53,740 bases of DNA, taken from Longimicrobium sp. GTDB lineage: Bacteria; Gemmatimonadota; Gemmatimonadetes; Longimicrobiales; Longimicrobiaceae. Every line of letters begins with the position of its first letter. Position 1 is the stretch's first letter. Below, in pieces: positions 8,478-15,842 of the stretch. The DNA lies in assembly GCA_036377595.1 (NCBI GenBank), contig DASUYB010000098.1, positions 1 through 53,740 on the forward strand, in the 5' to 3' direction. The translations under genes were made by a program, and so were the position numbers. Below the pieces are notes generated by a model, which saw only the letters and a list, made by a program, of their open reading frames with translations, did no database searches and was not told where the DNA came from.

Positions 8478-8612
8478 CTCTCGTGTACCGGGGGGAGTGC
8501 TGTGAGGGAGGGAAACGCGATGGGGTGTCACCGAAAACTGGCGTATCCGTTCGTGAAGCGCAATTCCCACCCGTCCCCGGGAGCGAGTTCTGAGCTTCGC
8601 GCATCTGATTGC

Positions 8613-8630
8613 CCATTCCGGCCGGAATGC
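8613..8630. repeat. Island palindrome, copy 3 (CATTCCG-GC-CGGAATG)
   Basis: Third copy of the palindrome, upstream of the ParB-A operon and on the integrase-proximal edge. Arms are perfect over seven bases. The 8478-8983 interval has no convincing gene; this palindrome and a GC-rich stretch (8640-8690) are all I see there. Confidence 0.7.
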
Positions 8631-8983
8631 AGGTCAGCCGCTGCGGCCACGGCCGCGCCCGCCCCGGCCGTCGTCGCCGCGGGCCATCTTTACCCTCAGC
8701 TCGAGGGTGGCTTTCACGACCGCGACATGCGGAGCCTTGACCATGACGGCGATCTGCTGGACATGCTTAGCACCTGCCTTTTCATGTGATTTTCGCGCGC
8801 GGAAGCCGCGGCGACGGTCTCCGGGGTATCAGTAAGCAAACTGTCGCGCCCCAGCGTCTTGCCGTCCCTGAAGGTCCGGAAGCCCGGCATAGCCCGAAAC
8901 CTCGGCGCTTGGTAGGGCATCGCTGGAGGAGCGGCGACAGTTCGCCGATCGACCCATTGCACCGCTCGCGCTGACCCGACCCG

Positions 8984-9385
8984 ATGCTCCACGCGCTCAC
9001 CCCGGCCGACCTCCCCGAGACCTGGCGCGCGCTCGCCATGCAGCAGCGCAGCCTGGGCGCCGACGCGCAGGCCCGCACCCTCGAATGGTGTGCGGACCAG
9101 CTCACCACGGCCATGCTGCAGAAGGCGGACGAGCTCCTGAGCCTGCGCCGTGCAGCCCAGGAATCCGGCTACAGCGTGGACCATCTTAGCCTCCTCTTGC
9201 GTGAAGGAAGAATCCCGAATTCCGGACGCAAGGGCAAGCCGCTGATCCGTCGCAAGGACCTCCCGAGAAAAGCGGAGAAAACGAGGGTCAAACCTTGTCT
9301 TTCGCCGCTGAGTGGGTATGTTCCGGACAGGCTCTTCCGGGACATCATCCACTCCAAATTGGGAGATGATGATGCCCAAAGCTGA
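8984..9385 (+). CDS. Excisionase-like HTH protein
   Basis: 133 aa; its end overlaps the integrase start by a few codons. The middle contains a MerR/excisionase-type helix-turn-helix: LLSLRRAAQESGYSVDHLSL followed by LLREGRIPNSGRKGKPLIRR, the pattern in which the wing reads a lysine/arginine-rich sequence. The N-terminal part is an acidic helical stretch with no family match. Overlap with a tyrosine integrase gene and position beside a tRNA fit a recombination directionality factor or an integrase regulator. No strong ribosome site precedes the ATG. Confidence 0.7.
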   Translation: MLHALTPADLPETWRALAMQQRSLGADAQARTLEWCADQLTTAMLQKADELLSLRRAAQESGYSVDHLSLLLREGRIPNSGRKGKPLIRRKDLPRKAEKTRVKPCLSPLSGYVPDRLFRDIIHSKLGDDDAQS

Positions 9386-10649
9386 GAAGAAGTGCTGGTC
9401 CGAGTCGTTCGGTATGTACGGCTCGACCATCCGCGTAGCAGAGCGGGAGCCCGGCGGGGTTCTCTACCTGCTATGGATTGACAACAAGGGTAAGCGGCAG
9501 AAGCGGAGCCTGGGTCATCGGGACCGCAAGCTCGGAAAGAAGCAGGCACTCGAGCTTGCCACCCGCATGGGCGAGATCACTCAGGGCGAGCAGCGGGAGC
9601 CCGAACCTGAGCCGCTCACGCTCCGCGAGGGAATCGCGCTCGCGTTCGATCCCGTCCGCGGGATGTACCCGACCGAGTCGAAGCACTCACGCGAATCCAG
9701 GAAGCTGGCCGAGCGCGGCGCGGAGATTCTCGGGCACGAGTTGCAGTGGGCCGAGCTCACCCCCGGGAAGATCCAGTACCTGGTCCGGGTGCTCGGGCGC
9801 CGCAGCAAGGATGGCCGCGGGGCGCGTACGGCCGAGTACATGTGCGACATGCTCTACGGCGTGGCGAGCTGGCTCCGGCAGGAGGAGTTGATCCCGGAGA
9901 CGGCCGCACTGCCGAAGCGGAACTGGAAGGTTCGCCTGAAGCAGGAATGGCAGGCGCTGACCGGGGTTCGCGTCGAGCCGAAGCGTCCCAGGCACTCCGT
10001 GGACGAGGTGGCGTTGATCTTCGCCGCGCTCCCAGCGGCGGACCCACGGCTGCGGTTGCTGGTGGAACTGGCGGCGGAACTGCGGGCGGGGCAGGCCGTG
10101 CGGGCGAAGCGAAGCGATCTGGTGCTGGACGCTGTTGGTGGGTTCGGCCTCGGTCGCTTCATCGTCCACGGGCGGGGGAAGAAGCACGGCGAGGTTGTCG
10201 ATCTCCACCCCGAGCTTCGCGCGCTCGTGGATGAGGTCCTGTCGGAGGGCTATCTCTCCGTGGCGGAGGCCGCGCTTCGCAGGAAGGAGATCGAGGACTA
10301 CTACCTCTTTCCCGCGGGGCGGCTGAAGGAAGGGAAGGCGCTGCTCGACTGGGTAACGCGCCAGCCGCTCGGTCCGACGGCGATCCGGGACATGTTCCGG
10401 GCGCTCGAAAAGGCGGCGGGTGTGGAGCACCAGGCGGGCCGGTCGTTCTACGGCCTGCGCCGGCAGGCGACGGACCTGGCGCCGGAGTTCGCGCAGGACG
10501 CCCGCGTGCTGAACCGGCTGACGGGCCACCTCGACAGCGCGACGCGTGAGCGGGTGTACCAGGACCCGCAGAACGAGATCGTCCGGGCGCGGGCGGCCAA
10601 GGCCCGGAGGGAGATGCGCCAGTACCTCGGCAAGGGGCAGGCGGCCTGA
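9372..10649 (+). CDS. Tyrosine recombinase, island integrase
   Basis: 425 aa from the third of three consecutive ATGs, six bases after GGGAG. The first part holds an Arm/SAM-like N-terminal region (GGVLYLLWIDNKGKRQKR). The C-terminal catalytic domain shows the arginine in LAAELRAGQAVRAKRSDL, the box II variant SFYGLRRQATDL (Tyr in place of the usual His of HxxR), LTGHLDSATRERVYQDP with the conserved His, and the nucleophile Tyr in RVYQDP. It ends about 90 bp from the 3' end of a tRNA-Pro gene, the classic arrangement for tRNA-targeting genomic islands. It most likely inserted the 1-10.7 kb island. Confidence 0.85.
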   Translation: MPKAEKKCWSESFGMYGSTIRVAEREPGGVLYLLWIDNKGKRQKRSLGHRDRKLGKKQALELATRMGEITQGEQREPEPEPLTLREGIALAFDPVRGMYPTESKHSRESRKLAERGAEILGHELQWAELTPGKIQYLVRVLGRRSKDGRGARTAEYMCDMLYGVASWLRQEELIPETAALPKRNWKVRLKQEWQALTGVRVEPKRPRHSVDEVALIFAALPAADPRLRLLVELAAELRAGQAVRAKRSDLVLDAVGGFGLGRFIVHGRGKKHGEVVDLHPELRALVDEVLSEGYLSVAEAALRRKEIEDYYLFPAGRLKEGKALLDWVTRQPLGPTAIRDMFRALEKAAGVEHQAGRSFYGLRRQATDLAPEFAQDARVLNRLTGHLDSATRERVYQDPQNEIVRARAAKARREMRQYLGKGQAA

Positions 10650-10696
10650 GCAAATGTAGCCCAGAATGTAGCCCACCCCCTCCTTGGATGTGAAAA

Positions 10697-10724
10697 GCCC
10701 CGGCAGCGTAACCGCTGCCGGGGC
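10697..10724 (-). terminator. Intrinsic terminator of the tRNA-Pro gene
   Basis: A perfect 12-bp stem (GCCCCGGCAGCG and its complement) with loop TAAC. Read on the minus strand it is followed by TTTTCA, so it ends transcription from the tRNA. It can also stall transcripts leaving the integrase gene. Confidence 0.85.
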
Positions 10725-10739
10725 AATCACTTAAACCAG

Positions 10740-10813
10740 TCGGGACGGCCGGATTTGAACCGGCGACCCCCTGAACCCCATTCAGGTGCGCTACCGGGCT
10801 GCGCCACGTCCCG
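10740..10813 (-). tRNA. tRNA-Pro (anticodon GGG)
   Basis: Minus-strand cloverleaf: 7-bp acceptor (CGGGACG/CGTCCCG), anticodon stem CCTGA/TCAGG with loop ATGGGGT giving anticodon GGG, and T-arm with GGTTCAAATCC. The discriminator base is A; CCA is not encoded. It reads proline codons CCC/CCU. Its 3' end faces the integrase gene, so it is the probable attachment site of the island, with the 3' part of the tRNA restored on integration. The second att copy would lie left of the window. Confidence 0.93.
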
Positions 10814-11374
10814 AAACCGGTATCTCCACGCGTCGGCTGACGGCGCGAAGAAGTGCAAATGTAGCGGAACCGGGTGTTTGCGTCAACCCGGCGCCGTCCG
10901 CATCGATCCGTCTCGCCGGCACGAGGGCTTCAGCCGCGGGCACGATCTCTGGTGACGAGACGACGGGTTGCGGGAGCGCGGAATCAAGATCTAGCGACTC
11001 CCGCTCGATACGATCTCCGCGGCCTCGGCATCCTCCTGCCGACGACCGACGAGTTCTCATGGGAAAGAGAGGGAGGAATGCGTTGGAATCTGCGCTGATC
11101 CACTGGCCTTCACCGCAAACGGCGCGGATTGTATGTGTGGGATGCAGATCCTATAGAGCCGTTATTATCTGACGACTGAATGAGCAGCCTTGAATCCAGA
11201 TCCGCCCGGTCATAACTGCACGATCACAATAAGTGCAAGCAAAATTCCCATTCAGAACGCAACTCATCATCATGAAAAACTAATGTTGTCCGACGCCTTG
11301 CGCGTCTTCCGAAAATTGATTTACCTTAACCGCCATCTTTCGAGGAAACATCCTGTTCTTGGGGAGAGATCCCG
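10814..11374. promoter_or_regulatory. Intergenic region upstream of the RiPP operon
   Basis: No gene is supported. Bases 11165-11345 are clearly more AT-rich than their surroundings and precede the first gene of the RiPP operon, so the operon promoter probably lies here; no exact -35/-10 pair can be assigned. GGGGAGAG at 11361-11368 is the ribosome site that decides the TTG start at 11375. Confidence 0.4.
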
Positions 11375-12745
11375 TTGACCCGGTTCTCGTTCGCCTCGGT
11401 TCGTTCCTGCACCCCGGCCAGCCGCGCCGCCCTCGTCGCGCGGGTGGCGGTGGCCGCCTCCATCGTGGGGGTCGCGCCCGCGGCGGAGGCGCAGGACCTG
11501 ATGGCGATGAACCGGGCGGGGCGCTGGGCCGAGGTGATCCCCGCGGCCGAGGTGCTCCTGCGCGACCCCGCGCTCTCCGCGGAGCGCGCGTGCGAGACCC
11601 GGGCGGAGCTGATCCACGCGGCCACCTACGCCGGGCGGGTGGAGAAGGCGCGCGAGGCCATGCGCGCCTTCGACGCCCGCTGCGCTTCCTTCCCGCAGGA
11701 CGCGTGGTTCCGCCGCGAGGTCCAGGCCCTCGCGGAGCGCCTCGGGTCCGCGCCCGCGGCCGGCATGTCGCGCACGGCGAGCGCGCCCCTCGCGGACGGG
11801 GGCGGATGGCGGGCCGGCAATGCCGCCGCGCTGGGGCTCGACACCGCCGCGCTGGCGCGGCACCGCGCGCTGTGCGAGGGCTCCGGCGCCGACGCCTGCC
11901 TGGTGGCCTTCCGCGGCCGGATCGTGCAGGAGTGGTACGGCCCGGAGTACCGCTACCCGATGCCCACCATGTCCAGCATGAAGTCGTGGACCGGGCTGCT
12001 CGCCGGGCTGCTGGTCGCGGACGGCAGGATCGGGCTGGACGACCCGGTGGCGCGCTGGCTCCCCGAGTGGCGCGCCGGCGCCGGGCGGGGCGTCACCCTC
12101 CGCCATCTCCTCACCATGACCGGCGGGCTGCGGCGGCGCTGGGGGCGGGGCCCGGGCGACGAGATGGTGGGCGGCGTCAGCGACAAGAACGCCCTCGTCC
12201 TGTCGCTGCCGCTGGAGCGCGCGCCCGGCGAGCGGTGGGAATACAGCAACGAGGGGGCGCAGCTCCTCTCGCCCCTGCTGGAGCGCGCGGCGGGGCGGCC
12301 GCTGCGGGAGTACGCCGCCGAGCGCCTCTTCGCGCCGCTGCAGATGGACTCCACCAGCCTGCGCCTGGACGGCGCCGGGCACGCCTGGACGTACGCCGAC
12401 GCGCGCACCACGCTGCGCGACTTCGCCAAGATCTGCCAGCTGGCGCTGGACGGCGGGCGCTGGAACGGCCGGCAGGTGGTGCCCGAGGCATGGATCCGCG
12501 CCTCGCTCACGCCTTCGCCGCGGAACCCGGCGTACGGCTTCCTGTGGTGGCTGGGGACGGATCCCACCGTCTACGCCACCCGCGGCTACCTGGACACCGA
12601 CTGCGAGGCCTATCCCGAATGGGGCCTGGTCGTCGCCCGCATGCAGGCCCGCCCCCGGCCCGGCGCGCAGCCGTACCGCACCCCCGGCACCACGCGCCTC
12701 CTGGCCGAGGTCGTCCGCCACCCTCTTCCCGCGCCCCGGCCATGA
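11375..12745 (+). CDS. Exported class C beta-lactamase-like serine hydrolase
   Basis: 456 aa; TTG start seven bases after GGGGAGAG. A signal peptide ends near AAEA-Q (about residue 39). Residues 40-130 form a helical Ala/Glu-rich segment. The hydrolase domain follows: SxxK nucleophile in SSMKSW (about 205), YSN motif in EYSNEG (about 290), and a C-terminal region matching the beta-lactamase/PBP-like family (family S12). These enzymes act on peptidoglycan stem peptides, beta-lactams, esters or amide-linked peptides in the periplasm. It heads the RiPP operon and overlaps the cyclase start (ATGA). A role in maturation, immunity or cell-wall remodelling is inferred. Confidence 0.8.
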   Translation: MTRFSFASVRSCTPASRAALVARVAVAASIVGVAPAAEAQDLMAMNRAGRWAEVIPAAEVLLRDPALSAERACETRAELIHAATYAGRVEKAREAMRAFDARCASFPQDAWFRREVQALAERLGSAPAAGMSRTASAPLADGGGWRAGNAAALGLDTAALARHRALCEGSGADACLVAFRGRIVQEWYGPEYRYPMPTMSSMKSWTGLLAGLLVADGRIGLDDPVARWLPEWRAGAGRGVTLRHLLTMTGGLRRRWGRGPGDEMVGGVSDKNALVLSLPLERAPGERWEYSNEGAQLLSPLLERAAGRPLREYAAERLFAPLQMDSTSLRLDGAGHAWTYADARTTLRDFAKICQLALDGGRWNGRQVVPEAWIRASLTPSPRNPAYGFLWWLGTDPTVYATRGYLDTDCEAYPEWGLVVARMQARPRPGAQPYRTPGTTRLLAEVVRHPLPAPRP

Positions 12746-13977
12746 CCGCCGCCGCACCCGCCGCGCCCCCGCTGACCCTGGCCGCGCGCGCGCTCCGCAT
12801 CGCCCGCGAGCGGCTGGCGCAGGCGATCGAGCTTCCCGACGGGAGCCTCACCTGGCACCCCGGCTACGGCGTGACCTTCGCGCCGGTGGACGACTCGGGG
12901 ATGTTCAACGGCCGCGTGGGCGACGCCTTCTTCCTGGCCGCCGTGCACGCCGCCACCGGCCGCGCCGAGATGCGCGACGCCGCGCTCCGCGCCACGGCCC
13001 CGCTCCGCGCCCGCATCCGCGCCGCGGGCGGACCCGAGGGGCTGCTGGCGGAGACCGGATACGGGCTGACGGGGACGGGCTCGATGGTCTACGCCCTGGT
13101 GCGGATGGCCGGCTTCCTGGGCGAGCCCGCGATGCTGGACGAGGCGCGCACGCTGGCCGCCGTCTTCACCCCCGACGCGATCGCGCGCGACGAGAAGCTG
13201 GAGATGTTCTGGGGGACGGCGGGGACGATCCCCGCGCTCTTCGCGCTGGCGGACGCCGACCCCGCCGGCGCGGCCGGGTGGACCGAGCGCGCTGTGTGGT
13301 GCGCCGGGCACCTGGCCGCCCATCGCCAGGCGGACCCCGAGACCGGGCTGCGCGCCTGGCCCGGCGCGCGCGGCGAGCTGGAGACCGGGTTCGCGCACGG
13401 GAGCAGCGGTGTGGCGCACGCGCTGCTCGAGGTGTTCAGGCGCACCGGCGAGCGGCGCTTCTACGACGCCGCGGTGGAAAGCTTCGCCTTCGAGCGCGCG
13501 CTCTTCCGCGAAGACGTGATGGACTGGCCCGACTCGCGGAGCGAGCCGGGGAAGATGATCGGCTCGTGGTGCCACGGCGCGCCCGGGATCGGGCTGAGCC
13601 GCCTGGCCGCGCTCGACGGGCTGCGCCCCGACGACGAGCGGGGCGTGGCGGGCGACCTCTTCCTGGCGCTGGAGAAGGCGGGGAAGCGGAAGAAGGGCGG
13701 GGTCGACAACCTCTGCTGCGGGCACTTCGGCCGCGTCGACTTCCTCCTCGAGACCGCCCGCCGGCTGGGGAACCCGTCGCTCGAGGCGCAGGCGCGCGCG
13801 CTGGCCGAGCAGCGGTTGCGGGCGACCGATCAGCGCGGCTTCCGCCTCCCCGAGCACGACACCGGGGGCGACGAGCACATGCGCACCGGGCTGTGGCAGG
13901 GCGCGCCGGGGATCGGCTACGCGCTCCTGCGGCTGGACGACCCGGCGCGCTTCCCCTGTATCCTCCTCCTGGCCTGA
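12742..13977 (+). CDS. Stand-alone lanthionine cyclase, LanM-like with CCG zinc motif
   Basis: 411 aa; the ATG overlaps the previous stop (ATGA). It corresponds to the C-terminal cyclase domain of LanM-type synthetases without the dehydratase: GFAHGSSGVAHALL (216-229), GSWCHGAPGIGLSRL (274-288) with zinc ligand C277, and NLCCGHFGRVDFLLE (323-337) with C325/C326. The CCG motif replaces the usual CHG third ligand and is known from ProcM-like promiscuous LanM cyclases. WQGAPGIGYALLRL and the CILLL ending are also typical. It would add cysteine thiols of the precursor to dehydro-residues in the cytoplasm. The dehydratases are encoded separately at the other end of the operon. Confidence 0.88.
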   Translation: MTAAAPAAPPLTLAARALRIARERLAQAIELPDGSLTWHPGYGVTFAPVDDSGMFNGRVGDAFFLAAVHAATGRAEMRDAALRATAPLRARIRAAGGPEGLLAETGYGLTGTGSMVYALVRMAGFLGEPAMLDEARTLAAVFTPDAIARDEKLEMFWGTAGTIPALFALADADPAGAAGWTERAVWCAGHLAAHRQADPETGLRAWPGARGELETGFAHGSSGVAHALLEVFRRTGERRFYDAAVESFAFERALFREDVMDWPDSRSEPGKMIGSWCHGAPGIGLSRLAALDGLRPDDERGVAGDLFLALEKAGKRKKGGVDNLCCGHFGRVDFLLETARRLGNPSLEAQARALAEQRLRATDQRGFRLPEHDTGGDEHMRTGLWQGAPGIGYALLRLDDPARFPCILLLA

Positions 13978-13988
13978 CCGGGGCGCGC

Positions 13989-15842
13989 ATGGTTCCTCCC
14001 CCCACCGGGAGCGGCGCCGCCGCCGACCCGGCGCCCGCCGAGGCGCCGGCGCTCCGCGACGCCTACGGCCAGTTCCGGCGGCTCACGCTGCTGATGCGCC
14101 CCTTCTGGCTTCCCCTGCTGCGGGGGATGGGGATGGGGGTGGTGGTGCAGCTGCTGGGGCTGGCCATGCCCTGGACCACCAAGGTGCTGGTGGACCAGGT
14201 GTACCCTTCCGGGAACGTGACGCTGCTGAACGTGGCGGTGGGCGCCGCGCTGGCCATCGGCGCCACCAGCCTGCTGCTGAACGGCGTCCAGAACTACTAC
14301 AACCTCACCGTCAACACCCGCCTCAACAACGCCGCGGGGCTCCTCTTCTTCAACCACCTGCAGCACCTTCCCATGCGCTTCTTCGAGGAGAACCGCGTGG
14401 GCGAGCTGATGAGCCGCTTCGGCGACGTACGCCGCGCGCTGCAGAGCGTGGCCCGCGTGTTCCAGACGCTCTTCCTGCAGGGGCTCTACCTCCTCCTCGT
14501 CCCCCCCTTCCTCTTCCTGCTGCACTGGAAGCTGGCGGTGGTGGCGCTGGTCAGCATCCCCCTGACCACCGCGGTGATCGCGCTGTCGGGCGGCGCCATG
14601 CGCAAGCGCTGGAAGCGCAGCGCCGAGGCCTACGCCGACCTCTCGGCCTTCCAGACCGAGGCGTTCACCCAGATCCGCACCCTCAAGTCCATGGGGCTCG
14701 AGGGGCACACCTTCGCCCGCGCCCGCGACAAGCTGACGCGGGCGATGGACGTGGAGCTGCGCGCCGGCGGGCTGGGGCAGATGGTGACCAGCACCAACGG
14801 GATCCTGGGCGCGCTGAACACGGCGCTCCTCACCTGGCTGGGGTGGCACTACATCGTCAGCGGGTCGATGACGCTGGGCGACTACATCGCCTTCACCGCC
14901 TACAGCGGCTACCTGTACGGCCCCATCAACCAGATGGTGGGCCTCTTCTCCGAGTTCCAGCAGTCGGCGGTCAACCTGGGCCGCATGTTCGAGTACCTCG
15001 ACGGCGAGCCCGAGCAGGACCCCCAGGGCGCGTACCGGGGCGAGGCCCCGCCCGCCGTGCACACCATCGCCCGGGGCGAGGTGGTGCTGGAGGACGTCGT
15101 CTTCGGCTACGCGCCGGAGAAGCGCGCGCTGGACGGGGTGAGCCTGCGGATGGCGCCGGGGACGGTCACGGCCATCGTGGGCCCCAGCGGCTCGGGGAAG
15201 ACGTCGCTGCTGCGCCTGCTCACGCGGCTGGAGCACGCCGGCGGCGGGCGGATCCTGATCGACGGCGTACCCGTCTCGCGCATCCCCCTGGCCGACCTGC
15301 GCCGCCAGGTGTCGGTGGTGTGGCAGGAGTACAGCCTGCTCTCCGGCACGGTGTGGGAGAACCTGACGCTGGGGATGGGCGCCGTGCCTCCCGAGCGGGT
15401 GTACCGCGCCTGCCGCCACGCGCAGGCCGACGACTTCATCCGCACCCTCCCCAACGGCTACCGCACCACCGTGGCCGAGGCGGGGATGAGCCTGTCGGGG
15501 GGGCAGCGGCAGCGGATCGCCATCGCGCGGGCGCTGGTGCGCGGCGCGCCCATCCTGCTGCTCGACGAGGCCACCGCCAACGTCGACATGGCCACGGAGG
15601 CGCGCATCCTGGAGACGCTGGTGCGCGAGTACCGCGACCACACCGTGGTGTTCGTCACCCACCGCATCGCCATGGCGCGCCACGCCGACCAGGTGTGCGT
15701 GCTGGAGAACGGCCGCGTGGCCGGGGTGGGGCCGCACGCGGCGCTGCTGCGCGAGTGCGAGGCGTACCAGCGCCTGCACGGCGGCCCGGTCTCCGTTCCC
15801 GCGGCGCCGGCGGCGGCGCCCCTCGCGGCGGCGGCCTCGTGA
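13989..15842 (+). CDS. ABC exporter, TMD-NBD half transporter
   Basis: 617 aa. About six transmembrane helices occupy residues 35-310 (for example the GMGMGVVVQLLGLAMPWTT and LYLLLVPPFLFLL segments), followed by an ATPase domain with GPSGSGKTS Walker A, LSGGQRQRIAIARAL signature, ILLLDEATANVD Walker B and the THR H-loop. There is no N-terminal C39 peptidase, so leader removal must be done by another enzyme, probably the S8 protease encoded downstream. It starts 11 bp after the cyclase gene and overlaps the next (GTGA). It likely exports the modified peptide as a homodimer. Confidence 0.88.
   Translation: MVPPPTGSGAAADPAPAEAPALRDAYGQFRRLTLLMRPFWLPLLRGMGMGVVVQLLGLAMPWTTKVLVDQVYPSGNVTLLNVAVGAALAIGATSLLLNGVQNYYNLTVNTRLNNAAGLLFFNHLQHLPMRFFEENRVGELMSRFGDVRRALQSVARVFQTLFLQGLYLLLVPPFLFLLHWKLAVVALVSIPLTTAVIALSGGAMRKRWKRSAEAYADLSAFQTEAFTQIRTLKSMGLEGHTFARARDKLTRAMDVELRAGGLGQMVTSTNGILGALNTALLTWLGWHYIVSGSMTLGDYIAFTAYSGYLYGPINQMVGLFSEFQQSAVNLGRMFEYLDGEPEQDPQGAYRGEAPPAVHTIARGEVVLEDVVFGYAPEKRALDGVSLRMAPGTVTAIVGPSGSGKTSLLRLLTRLEHAGGGRILIDGVPVSRIPLADLRRQVSVVWQEYSLLSGTVWENLTLGMGAVPPERVYRACRHAQADDFIRTLPNGYRTTVAEAGMSLSGGQRQRIAIARALVRGAPILLLDEATANVDMATEARILETLVREYRDHTVVFVTHRIAMARHADQVCVLENGRVAGVGPHAALLRECEAYQRLHGGPVSVPAAPAAAPLAAAAS

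Noticed and set aside
8714-9430. 238-codon minus-strand frame over the excisionase gene
   Set aside because: Low-complexity shadow without domain; conflicts with the HTH gene and integrase start.
9687-10730. 347-codon minus-strand frame over the integrase
   Set aside because: No recognisable domain; the integrase frame has catalytic residues.
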